Source: Ascidiaceihabitans sp034111945 | GTDB lineage: Bacteria; Pseudomonadota; Alphaproteobacteria; Rhodobacterales; Rhodobacteraceae | Length of the DNA: 64,000 nt | Direction: 5' to 3' | Assembly (NCBI GenBank): GCA_047626725.1 | Contig: JBLHSG010000002.1 | Coordinates: 62,001 to 126,000 of the forward strand | Shown here: one piece after another, positions 43,425-51,490 of the stretch | How the letters are laid out: every line of letters starts with the position of its first letter | How positions within the stretch are numbered: the stretch's first letter is position 1 | Position numbers and translations under genes: made by a program | The notes under the pieces: generated by a model | Told to the model about the DNA's origin: nothing | The model's input: only the letters and a program-made list of their open reading frames with translations | The model's database searches: none

Positions 43425-44918
43425 TCACGCGTTACGAGATTCAAGAATTGCACGGCGCAGCACCCGTGAGGCACGCGGCATGCTGTCTTCGGACATGTTC
43501 GAAAACCCGATCAGCAAACCAGATCGCAGTTTCGCATCAATCGTATAATCCGAAAGCGGTCGCGGAAACAGGCCAAGGCTGCGCGCTTTATTGGCGACAA
43601 TCCGGTCATCTTGTCCATCTTGCAAATACCCCAAAAGATGCAGACCTGCATTCAGCACATGGGTTTCTAGCAATGGGCCAAGTTCGTTTTCAAAAACGCG
43701 CGACAGTTCATTTTGGCGGCGAATATAAAGGGACCGCATTTTGCGAATATGCCCCTCAAAGGCGCCCGTCGCGATAAATTCTGCGGTGGTCAGTTGGGTC
43801 GCCAGACTAGGTGGGCGCGAGACGGCGTCCAGCAGGCTTCGAAAGGTTTCAATGTAGCGGCGCGGAACCACCAGATAGCCGATACCAAGGGAGGGCAGAA
43901 TGGTTTTCGAGAACGTTCCGAAGTAAAAAACCCGCCCATCTGGGTCAAGGCTTTGGAGCGACGGCGAGGGCTGCCCGCCAAATCGATATTCCCCGTCATA
44001 GTCGTCTTCGAGAATGTAACCGCCCGTTTCATGCGCCCAATTCAACAGATCGACGCGCCGTTTAATCGTCATCGTGTGACCCAGCGGCGCTTGTCGTGCG
44101 GGCGTGACATAGGCAAATTTTGCGTCCCGTTTTAACCGGATACCTTCGTCGACCATTAGCCCTTCACCATCCACCGGGACAGGCACAGGTTTAACCCGAA
44201 ATAGGTTGTAAGACACTGAAGTACCTGGATAACCCGGGTCTTCGGTCCAGCCACAATCACCCGGATTCGATAGACCAAGAAGGATAAGCAGCAAGGCTTG
44301 TCGCGTACCAGATACGATCAAAATCTGGTCGGTGGAACAGACAACACCACGGCTATTGGCAAGATAACCAGCGACCTGTTCGCGCAATTCTATCGCCCCT
44401 TCGGCCGGACAACGGGCAATACCCGAAGGGGCCAGTTGCGACACAATCGGGCGCATCAAACGCGACCAAACCTGCGAGGGAAATTCTGATACTGCAGGAA
44501 TTCCGGGGTTGAACGGCAATGTCCGACTGGTGCGTTCGCGCGGCTTTAGCGGGTTGTCGTCAAAACGCATCGCCAAGTCTGTTTCGAGGTCGGCGTCAGT
44601 TGGGCCTAATTCAGGTGATGCCACGTTTTGCAAGGACAGAGCCTGCGGCAAAACATCGGTGACAAACGTGCCCGATTTCTCTTTTCCAATCAGGTACCCT
44701 TCGGATTTTAGCTGCTCATAGGCCGTCGCGACGGTCGTGCGCGATATTCCTAAATCCGACGCAAGCGTACGTGTCGACGGCATGCGAATTCCGGGGTCAA
44801 TTCCGCCAACTTTGATCTGTTGGCGCAGCGCGTTGAACAACTGCGCGCTCATCGGTTCTTTGGCGCTGATATCAACAACGACCCCGGGCAAAAGAGCACC
44901 TGACGCGGTTCTGGCCAT
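43425..44918 (-). CDS. MocR/PdxR-type GntR regulator with aminotransferase domain
   Basis: 497 residues. N-terminal winged helix of the GntR type (15-90, with MPSTRTLASDLGISRTTVATAYEQL). The aminotransferase class I fold from about 130 carries the PLP site: ILEDDYDGEY with D306, and the lysine K338 in YFGTFSKTILP. Such regulators sense PLP plus an amino compound. It is divergent from the secreted protein gene at 45056, and the 138-bp gap holds three TGGAYM repeats at 12-bp intervals, a typical direct-repeat operator form for this family. Likely target: the neighbouring TRAP locus, itself, or both. Confidence 0.92.
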   Translation of the reverse strand: MARTASGALLPGVVVDISAKEPMSAQLFNALRQQIKVGGIDPGIRMPSTRTLASDLGISRTTVATAYEQLKSEGYLIGKEKSGTFVTDVLPQALSLQNVASPELGPTDADLETDLAMRFDDNPLKPRERTSRTLPFNPGIPAVSEFPSQVWSRLMRPIVSQLAPSGIARCPAEGAIELREQVAGYLANSRGVVCSTDQILIVSGTRQALLLILLGLSNPGDCGWTEDPGYPGTSVSYNLFRVKPVPVPVDGEGLMVDEGIRLKRDAKFAYVTPARQAPLGHTMTIKRRVDLLNWAHETGGYILEDDYDGEYRFGGQPSPSLQSLDPDGRVFYFGTFSKTILPSLGIGYLVVPRRYIETFRSLLDAVSRPPSLATQLTTAEFIATGAFEGHIRKMRSLYIRRQNELSRVFENELGPLLETHVLNAGLHLLGYLQDGQDDRIVANKARSLGLFPRPLSDYTIDAKLRSGLLIGFSNMSEDSMPRASRVLRRAILESRNA

Positions 44919-44946
44919 GCTGACATCCTTCGCAAGTTATCAATTC

Positions 44947-44976
44947 TGGACCCTTGAATGGATCTGTTTTTGGACA
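44947..44976. promoter_or_regulatory. Direct-repeat operator candidate for the MocR-type regulator
   Basis: TGGACC (44947), TGGATC (44959) and TGGACA (44971) are spaced by exactly 12 bp, in the same orientation, 29 bp upstream of the regulator ATG and 80 bp from the divergent gene. TauR-like MocR regulators are known to bind short direct repeats containing TGGAC. Binding is inferred. Confidence 0.5.
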
Positions 44977-45055
44977 TTGCCCCAAGGCCACTATTTTTTC
45001 AACATCAAAACTCAGCGGTTCAAACCGCCTTTTAAATTCTTAGGGGAGACACCTG

Positions 45056-45826
45056 ATGAGACCACTATTCCACCACATACGCCGTTCTATTCTGGCCTGT
45101 GCAGCACTGGTAATGACGCAAACCGCTGCATACGCCGAGACTTTTGATTCAACAATTGCCGATATGCGAACGCTTGCATTTTTCAAGGTCGATGCCGACG
45201 CGTTGCAGCCGTGGTTGCCTGACACACACGTGTCTGATCCATACGCTAAGGGATCATTTTCCGGCGCAAATGTTCTGTTCATGTTCATCGACAGAATGCT
45301 GCATCAGGACGCAAACGGGGACCCAAAGAACGGCGGTGCCTACCGCATGGTTGCGATGATCGTGCGCGGGAAAGACACCAAAACCGGTGAAACGGCGACC
45401 TTCATTTCGCGGGTCTATGCCCCTAGCGATGGCGCTGGCCCGTACAAAACCCAGCGTCAGGCCGAGGTGTCTCACGCACTGTCACTGTCAGGCACCGGCA
45501 CGCAACCTTTGTCTGGCCGCCACGCGTGGACCGTCAAACATGATGGAGGCGAAATCGCGATCGGGTTCGACTACATCGGTGCCGTTCCGGGGCGACGATC
45601 TGGCGAAAGCGTCTTGTCGACCCCTCTAGATGCATCGGTCAGCCGGATTTACCGTTTTGACCAACTGACAGACGTCGTGAACAGCGCGCCAAAGGGCATT
45701 GACCGCACATCGAACGTGTCGATCAACATCACGATACCCGAACTTTCAACGCTGTTTGACGGCACAGAACAGCTGATCGGCCTGGCTGATCGCCCGTTCT
45801 ACACCCGCGAAACGTTTAAGCCGTAA
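45056..45826 (+). CDS. Exported protein of unknown function beside the first TRAP locus
   Basis: 256 residues with a signal peptide to about 27 (AAYA-E). ATG at 45056 has GGGGAG upstream. The mature protein has no recognised domain; conserved-looking features are LQPWLPDTHVSDPYAKGSFSG and LFMFIDRMLHQDANGDPK. An acetoacetate-decarboxylase-like fold is a weak guess from the DPYAKG...ANVLF pattern. It diverges from the MocR gene and shares its operator-like repeats; the TRAP genes follow after 116 bp. Confidence 0.65.
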   Translation: MRPLFHHIRRSILACAALVMTQTAAYAETFDSTIADMRTLAFFKVDADALQPWLPDTHVSDPYAKGSFSGANVLFMFIDRMLHQDANGDPKNGGAYRMVAMIVRGKDTKTGETATFISRVYAPSDGAGPYKTQRQAEVSHALSLSGTGTQPLSGRHAWTVKHDGGEIAIGFDYIGAVPGRRSGESVLSTPLDASVSRIYRFDQLTDVVNSAPKGIDRTSNVSINITIPELSTLFDGTEQLIGLADRPFYTRETFKP

Positions 45827-45942
45827 AAGCGCGCTTAAGTTCTGGCATTTTCAAAAATAACCATTCTGGCTATCTCGTAATATCCAGAAAGAATCTAGTT
45901 TAGGTCCTGCCCTCTTGCGGGGCCTATCCTTGGGAGGAAGAA

Positions 45943-47019
45943 ATGAAGAAATTTGCAATCATGACATCCGCGCTATTTCTGGCAACGACAGTCGGCGCGC
46001 ACGCTGATGGCCACGCCGCTATCGACGAATTACAGCTCGAAGTCGTGGGCACTTGGGGCTTCTTGGATAACTATTCCAAGTTCGAGGCACCCTTTTGGAA
46101 CACAATCATTCCCGAAGCGTCGGGCGGCAAAATCACAGCCAACGCAAAACCCTACACAGAGCTGGGATTAAGCGGCTACGAAGTGATGGCGGGCGTGCGC
46201 ACAGGATCCTACGATGTGGTCCACGCATTAACCAGTTATTCCAGCCAAGCCAGCCCAGCGCTTGAGGGTATCGACCTGTCCGGCATCATTCAGGACTGGG
46301 ACACGTACCGTTTGGCCGTGGATGCGTACCGCCCAATTATCGAACGCGAAGTCCGCGAAAAATACAACGCGCAGATCGTGAATATGTATCCGTTCCCGTC
46401 CCAGCAAATCTATTGCAACCTCGGGGATCGTTCGATCACGGATGTTAGCCTTGCCGATCTAAAGGGCAAAAAAATCCGTACCTATTCGCGCACGCAGGGT
46501 GATTTTGTCGAAGGTCTGGGCGGTACATCCATCACGCTGCCGCTGGCCGAAGTTGTGCCTGCATTGGAACGCGGCGTTGCCGATTGTGGCGTTACCGGAA
46601 CCCAGCCTGCCTACAACGGCAATTGGGGCCAAGTCGTCACGCACAACATCCAAGTGCGTCTAGGGTTTGCCGCGACATTCACCGCGATCAACCTCGATGT
46701 GTGGAACGACATGAGCGATGCGACGCAAAACCTGATCACCGAAAAAGCCGCTGTTTTCGAGAGCGAAGCATGGACCTACATGCGCGCAATCGATGAAACG
46801 TCGATGGCGTGCAACACATCCGGCCCCTGCGACGCAGGCGAAGTCGCAGGCATGGTTCCCGTCGTTCCATCAGCCGAAGATCAGGCATCCCTTGAACGTA
46901 TTGCTACCGAATTCACGGTCGCCCGCTGGGCCGAACGTTGCGGTGCGACATGTGCGCAAGAATGGAATGACACCATCGGCAAAATCATCGGCGTCGCAGC
47001 GCCCGGTGCAAGCAACTGA
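45943..47019 (+). CDS. TRAP transporter substrate-binding protein (DctP family), system 1
   Basis: 358 residues with a cleaved signal (MKKFAIMTSALFLATTVGAHA). DctP fold: GGKITANAKPYTELG, LKGKKIRTYSRTQGDFVEGLGGTSITLPLAEVVPALERGVADCGVTG; the Arg of KKIRTY is in the place of the usual carboxylate-binding arginine (R about 184). GGGAGGAAG precedes the ATG. A terminator-like hairpin follows the stop, which would let the binding protein be made in excess over the permease. Ligand probably a carboxylate; identity unknown. Confidence 0.9.
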   Translation: MKKFAIMTSALFLATTVGAHADGHAAIDELQLEVVGTWGFLDNYSKFEAPFWNTIIPEASGGKITANAKPYTELGLSGYEVMAGVRTGSYDVVHALTSYSSQASPALEGIDLSGIIQDWDTYRLAVDAYRPIIEREVREKYNAQIVNMYPFPSQQIYCNLGDRSITDVSLADLKGKKIRTYSRTQGDFVEGLGGTSITLPLAEVVPALERGVADCGVTGTQPAYNGNWGQVVTHNIQVRLGFAATFTAINLDVWNDMSDATQNLITEKAAVFESEAWTYMRAIDETSMACNTSGPCDAGEVAGMVPVVPSAEDQASLERIATEFTVARWAERCGATCAQEWNDTIGKIIGVAAPGASN

Positions 47020-47030
47020 TCAAATTCCAC

Positions 47031-47062
47031 ACTCCGGCGGCACACACCTCGCCGGAGTTTTC
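47031..47062 (+). terminator. Hairpin between dctP and dctQ of TRAP system 1
   Basis: ACTCCGGCG (47031-47039), loop GCACACACCT, CGCCGGAGT (47050-47058), then TTTCACGTTTTT. A 9-bp stem with a U-rich tail. Likely partial terminator lowering permease expression relative to the binding protein. Confidence 0.7.
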
Positions 47063-47085
47063 ACGTTTTTCGGGGGAGGAACCAT

Positions 47086-47652
47086 ATGCTTGATCACCTA
47101 CACAAAAGCCTCGCGGGCACAGCACGTTGGGCCGCAATTATGGGCGGTTTTGCCCTGATGATCTGCGCCTTCATGGTGACGGCTGATGTTTTGTCTCGAA
47201 AATTTCTAGGCGTTACGATGCGTGGATCTGATGAAATTACCGGTTATGTTTTTGCTGGCGTCACGACCTGGGCTTACGCGCATTGCCTGTTCACGCGTTC
47301 GAACATCCGCATTGATGTGGCCTATTTAAAGGTCGGAAAACGGGTGCGCGGCACGATGGATATCGTCGGCCTTGGGCTTTTATCCACTTACATTTTTGTG
47401 CTGTCGCGCAGTGCGTGGGACGTTTTGCACGTCAGTTGGTCGTATAATTACACATCCACCACCCCCCTCGCTGTGCCGCTTTGGGTGCCGCAATCTGTCT
47501 GGTTTGGTGGTCTGGCCTTTATGATGCTGTGTTGTCTGGTTTTGATGGCTGCGTCCTTGCGGCATCTTATTGCCGGACGTTGGCAAGCCCTCAGCGCGCT
47601 GATTGGTGTGCGATCGGTCGAACAAGACATCAAAGAAGAAACCCACATCTAA
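47086..47652 (+). CDS. TRAP transporter small permease (DctQ family), system 1
   Basis: 188 residues with four membrane helices (about 18-38, 54-72, 93-113, 138-160), the DctQ topology. Sequence TSTTPLAVPLWVPQSVWFGG is the typical fourth-helix lead. GGGAGGA lies before the ATG. Works with DctM to form the membrane complex; Na+-driven uptake of organic acids. The dctM gene begins 28 bp after the stop. Confidence 0.88.
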   Translation: MLDHLHKSLAGTARWAAIMGGFALMICAFMVTADVLSRKFLGVTMRGSDEITGYVFAGVTTWAYAHCLFTRSNIRIDVAYLKVGKRVRGTMDIVGLGLLSTYIFVLSRSAWDVLHVSWSYNYTSTTPLAVPLWVPQSVWFGGLAFMMLCCLVLMAASLRHLIAGRWQALSALIGVRSVEQDIKEETHI

Positions 47653-47680
47653 TCGCAATACGACGATAAAGGTCATTTCA

Positions 47681-48967
47681 ATGCCTAGCATTATTCTGTT
47701 CTGCCTACTTTTTCTGGTCGCAAGCGCTGTCCCGATTGCTGCCGTCCTTGGTATTCTTGGCCTTGGTCTGGACGAGATTTTCATGCGCGGGCGCCGTGCC
47801 TTGATGCTGGGTGATTTTGTTTGGGAACAAAGCATTCAATACATCCTTGTGTCGGTGCCTATGTTTATTTTGTTGGGCGAAATCATGTTGCGTGCCGGCA
47901 TTGCACAACGCATGTATGCCGCCGTTGCCACGTGGCTGTCGTGGTTGCCGGGTGGATTGATGCACGCCAACATCGGGTCCTGCGCGATCTTTGCGGCGAC
48001 ATCCGGGTCCAGCGTGGCGACGGTCGCGACAGTGGGGACTGTGGCCTATCCAGAAATCGAAAACCGCAAATATAACGAACGGCTTTTCCTTGGGTCATTG
48101 GCGGCCGGCGGCACATTAGGCATCTTGATCCCCCCCTCGATCAATCTGATCCTATACGGTCTGCTGACCGAAACATCGGTGCCAGAATTATATCTGGCGG
48201 GCGTTTTTCCGGGCCTTATCCTTGCGGGTCTATTTATGTTGGTGATCGCAATTGCCTGCATCGCCAGACCGTCTTGGGGCGGTGAAAAGGTTGACGCGAA
48301 TTGGGCGCTGAGGATTGCGACATTACCCGATCTATTGCCCCCAATCGGTTTGTTCATCATCGTCGTTGGATCGATTTATGCCGGTTTCGCCACCCCAACC
48401 GAAGCGGCATCAATCGGCGTGGTCACAGCGCTCGGGATCGCGGCACTGTACAGATCGCTGAGCTTCAAAATGCTGATCGCGGCATTTGAGGGCACCATGC
48501 GCGCGACCGGAATGGTCATGATTATCATCCTCGCCGCCGTTTTCCTGAATTTTGTCCTCGGCTTTATGGGGGTTACGCAAAAACTGATCTCTGGCATCGA
48601 CGCGCTGGGATGGACCCCGACGCAAACCATTTTGATGATCATCGTGTTTTACCTGTTCCTCGGGATGTTCATGGAAACCCTGTCGATGATGTTGACAACC
48701 GTTCCAATCGTGGTGCCGATTGTTGTGCACATGGGGTACGATCCGGTCTGGTTTGGTGTTTTGATCACCGTCCTAATGGAAGCCGCGCTGATCACCCCAC
48801 CCATTGGCCTGAACCTGTATGTGGTGCATGGGACGCGTGCGCGCGGTGGGCCGTTCAACGATGTTAGCTTGGGTGCGTTGCCATTTTTGGTCGCGATGCT
48901 TGCGCTGATCGCTGGCCTGTTGATGCTGCCTGATCTTGCGCTTTGGCTGCCCGGCCTTGTCTATTAA
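47681..48967 (+). CDS. TRAP transporter large permease (DctM family), system 1
   Basis: 428 residues from the ATG at 47681, an alternative upstream start being inside dctQ. About twelve helices. DctM motifs: VSVPMFILLGEIMLRAG, GSCAIFAATSGSSVATVATVGTVAYPE, AAGGTLGILIPPSINLILYG and FLGMFMETLSMMLTTVPIVVPI. It carries the substrate path and cation coupling. A GTG-started lactonase gene follows in 22 bp. Confidence 0.93.
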   Translation: MPSIILFCLLFLVASAVPIAAVLGILGLGLDEIFMRGRRALMLGDFVWEQSIQYILVSVPMFILLGEIMLRAGIAQRMYAAVATWLSWLPGGLMHANIGSCAIFAATSGSSVATVATVGTVAYPEIENRKYNERLFLGSLAAGGTLGILIPPSINLILYGLLTETSVPELYLAGVFPGLILAGLFMLVIAIACIARPSWGGEKVDANWALRIATLPDLLPPIGLFIIVVGSIYAGFATPTEAASIGVVTALGIAALYRSLSFKMLIAAFEGTMRATGMVMIIILAAVFLNFVLGFMGVTQKLISGIDALGWTPTQTILMIIVFYLFLGMFMETLSMMLTTVPIVVPIVVHMGYDPVWFGVLITVLMEAALITPPIGLNLYVVHGTRARGGPFNDVSLGALPFLVAMLALIAGLLMLPDLALWLPGLVY

Positions 48968-48989
48968 CCCCCATCGAAAGGATGAACGC

Positions 48990-49862
48990 GTGAGCGATCC
49001 CTGTTTGCCCCCGTTAGAAAACCCAAGCGCGCCGTCCCACCCCCTGCCCGCCGGCGCGTGTGATTGTCATGCGCATGTTATCTTGCCTCAGGCTGCGCAC
49101 CCCTTTGTGGCCAACCGGTCCTACACCCCGCCACCTGCCACATTGGATGCCTATTCGGCGCTGCATAAACGGTTGGGGATTGAACGGGCCGTGATCGTTC
49201 AGCCGTCAGTTTACGGGACCGACAACAGCGTGACGATTGATGCGATTGCAGGATACGGCAAAAACTGTCGCGGCATTGCGGTTGTCAAACCGGACTGTTC
49301 GCTGAACGATCTTGCCGTGCTGGACGCTGGCGGCATTCGCGGTGTGCGGATTAACACGTTGTTTGGCGGTGGTATTGACCTTAGCGCGCTTGATGCCCTT
49401 GCCCAGCGCGCCGCAGATATGGGCTGGCACCTGCAACTGTTGATCGATGGGCCCACGCTGGCTGAACTGGAGCCGAAACTGGCCGCCCTGCCCGTGCAAA
49501 TTGTTGTCGATCATATGGGGCATATTCGGGCGCAGGATGGGCTAGATCAACCCGGTTTTGTGGCCCTAAGGCGTTTGGTGTCGACGGGCAAAGCATGGGT
49601 GAAACTGTCAGGCAATTACAGAATTTCAAATCAAAGACCCGAATATCATGACGCCGTTCCCTTTGCCCGCGCCCTGATAAGCGACGGCGCAGAACGGATG
49701 TTATGGGGCACCGATTGGCCACATCCTGCGTTGTTTGACTACATGCCCGACGATGGAAAACTGCTGGACGCACTGGACAGCTACGCAAATTCGAGCCGTG
49801 AAAAACACGCAATCCTCGTCGATAATCCGGCCGCGCTGTACGGTTTTCCACCTAACCCCTGA
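48990..49862 (+). CDS. Amidohydrolase, 2-pyrone-4,6-dicarboxylate lactonase (LigI)-like
   Basis: 290 residues from the GTG at 48990, with GAAAGGATG upstream. Single-domain TIM barrel of the LigI type: CDCHAHV with H27 and H29, VQPSVYGTDNS (70-80), H175 in VVDHMGH and D242 in LWGTDWPHP. LigI opens 2-pyrone-4,6-dicarboxylate to 4-oxalomesaconate in protocatechuate 4,5-cleavage. Relatives act on other lactones, so the substrate is not fixed, but its place after a TRAP permease and before a CHMI-family tautomerase supports breakdown of an unsaturated or cyclic dicarboxylate. Confidence 0.85.
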   Translation: MSDPCLPPLENPSAPSHPLPAGACDCHAHVILPQAAHPFVANRSYTPPPATLDAYSALHKRLGIERAVIVQPSVYGTDNSVTIDAIAGYGKNCRGIAVVKPDCSLNDLAVLDAGGIRGVRINTLFGGGIDLSALDALAQRAADMGWHLQLLIDGPTLAELEPKLAALPVQIVVDHMGHIRAQDGLDQPGFVALRRLVSTGKAWVKLSGNYRISNQRPEYHDAVPFARALISDGAERMLWGTDWPHPALFDYMPDDGKLLDALDSYANSSREKHAILVDNPAALYGFPPNP

Positions 49863-49876
49863 ATGAGAAAATACAA

Positions 49877-50221
49877 ATGCCACATGTTTCAATCGAATTT
49901 TCCGACGGTCTTGAGCAAAATTACGATATCCAATTGCTGTGTAAAAACGTGTTTGCAGCCCTCGCGGATCAGCCCGATTTTCCCAACCCTGCTGCGATCA
50001 AAATACGTGCGCAGCCTGTCTCGTTTTTTTGTCTGGGGTCCGGTATTCAGACATTCGCACATGCGACATTATCGTTGCTGTCGGGGCGTGATGAACTAAC
50101 GCGCAAACGTCTAAATTCGGTCATCCTCAATGCTTTGGAAAACGCTCTGCCTGACGTCGCAAGCCTGACTGTTCAAGACGTCGAAATGAGCAATGTCACC
50201 TATGCAAAAAGGGTGCTGTGA
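49877..50221 (+). CDS. 5-carboxymethyl-2-hydroxymuconate isomerase (CHMI) family tautomerase
   Basis: 114 residues. Starts MPHVSIEFSDGLEQN, exposing P2 after Met removal, the general base of tautomerases, and SGRDELTRKRLNSVILNALENAL corresponds to the GR...R... helix of CHMI (HpaF). It may move a double bond in the keto-diacid produced upstream. Last gene of TRAP locus 1, 14 bp after the lactonase. Which substrate it acts on is unknown; homoprotocatechuate genes are not in the window. Confidence 0.8.
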   Translation: MPHVSIEFSDGLEQNYDIQLLCKNVFAALADQPDFPNPAAIKIRAQPVSFFCLGSGIQTFAHATLSLLSGRDELTRKRLNSVILNALENALPDVASLTVQDVEMSNVTYAKRVL

Positions 50222-50307
50222 TCGCCGTAACCCTATTAATGCTGATGCCGCCCTTAGCCAAGCAAAAGCGTCGGTTCATTGGCTTGCTGCGCAATTGTAA
50301 AATACGA

Positions 50308-50856
50308 TCAACGATCAGCATTTTTCCATTTGATCGGGGTCACATACGCGACGCTTTCATCGACACTGACCATCACATCACCGTCCTGAATATTAACCTG
50401 CAGTTTCATTGAGCGGCTTGCCAGCTTGGCCAGTTCAGTCGTGTCTTTTTCCGAGAAATTTACGACCGACAGGTTATCAAAACGGGTGGTGCTGTTTTTA
50501 ATCTTTTCCCACCACATCTGGGCGGTGTTACCGCCGTAACAATACACAATCACCTTGTTGGCTTTGCCACTGGATTGGCGAACAATCTTCTCGCTCGGAA
50601 GCCCCAACGCTACCCACAGTTCCAGCTCGCCGCTCAGGCATTTTTGCCAAATGTCCGGCTCATCATCGGTTGAAATGCCACGGGTCATTTCCAACTGTTC
50701 ATGGGCATTCAGAGCGAACGCCAGAATGCGCACCATCAACCGTTCATCCGTTTCCGAAGGGTGTTTGGCGACCGTCAGTTTATGGGTCTCATAATAGTGA
50801 CGATCCATATCAGAAACGGAAAGTTCGACTTTATAAATAGTGGCTTTTTGCGCCAT
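50308..50856 (-). CDS. YaeQ family protein
   Basis: 182 residues. MAQKATIYKVELSVSDMDRHYYETHKLTVAKHPSETDERLMVRIL is the YaeQ family start, and ELWVALGLPSEKIVRQ with VIVYCYGG are further family stretches. PD-(D/E)XK-like fold; E. coli YaeQ reduces effects of RfaH loss, but its action is unclear. More usual in gammaproteobacteria, so acquisition by transfer is possible. Alone, with about 320 bp without genes on its 5' side. Confidence 0.88.
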   Translation of the reverse strand: MAQKATIYKVELSVSDMDRHYYETHKLTVAKHPSETDERLMVRILAFALNAHEQLEMTRGISTDDEPDIWQKCLSGELELWVALGLPSEKIVRQSSGKANKVIVYCYGGNTAQMWWEKIKNSTTRFDNLSVVNFSEKDTTELAKLASRSMKLQVNIQDGDVMVSVDESVAYVTPIKWKNADR

Positions 50857-51175
50857 GTTTTTTCCTGAAATAGCAAAGATAACGACGCCTAGTGTGTCTG
50901 ATGGCTTTATGAAAGCAGATAAAAAATCGCCGCAAAAACACCGCTGCAGGGAAACCTGCGCTCGGTCCTCGCATTTTTATACCTCGCTAATCCTAATTCA
51001 CCAGCTTGGGGTTTTCCAGAAAGCTGGACAGGCAATACGGCATGGGCGGCTTCGAACCTCTGTAAGATCATGAAAATCATACAATATAAAAATAGCCCCA
51101 CCGCGTCAGATACTGATTGGCGGTGGAATAATCGCGCGCCCAAGGCCGCGCTGAACTCGTTTCACACAACCAAAA
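50857..51175. other. Gene-poor gap between yaeQ-like gene and truncated regulator
   Basis: About 320 bp. One small hairpin CCAGCTT...AAGCTGG at about 51001-51028. The 120 bp before the truncated regulator do not translate to a receiver domain in the frame of that gene (a stop lies at 51152). Nothing else supported. Probably a degraded or recombined boundary. Confidence 0.45.
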
Positions 51176-51490
51176 ATGCAGGGCGGTGCTGTGACCGTGT
51201 TGGAAAAACCGTGCCAAATGGACACGTTGATCGACACGATTAAGGGCGGTTTATGCAGGCGCGCGGCGATCATGAAAACCCGCCAGAACCGGTCGCAAAA
51301 AGCGGCGCGTCATTCCGGCGGCAGACCATCATCGGATCGCGCGCTTTCACCACAAATGGTGGATTACGAGCGGGAACTGATCAGTCGGGCGCTAAAACGC
51401 AACATCGGCAACAAGGTCAAGACAGCGGGTGAACTGGGTATTTCAAAAAGCCAACTTTATGCAAAGCTGAAGTCATTCGGGTTAACTTGA
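51176..51490 (+). pseudogene. 5'-truncated response regulator with Fis-type DNA-binding end
   Basis: 104 codons. The first residues MQGGAVTVLEKPCQMDTLIDTIKGGL are the end of a receiver domain (the GA...EKP segment holding the conserved Lys), and residues 58-104 are a Fis-family helix-turn-helix (VDYERELISRALKRNIGNKVKTAGELGISKSQLYAKL). The phosphorylated Asp and the first ~80 receiver residues are missing, and the upstream sequence is not receiver-like. An AAA+ domain is also absent, so it never was a full NtrC unless deleted. It ends 8 bp past the 3' end of the kinase gene, its likely former partner. Remnant or a short DNA-binding protein. Confidence 0.55.
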
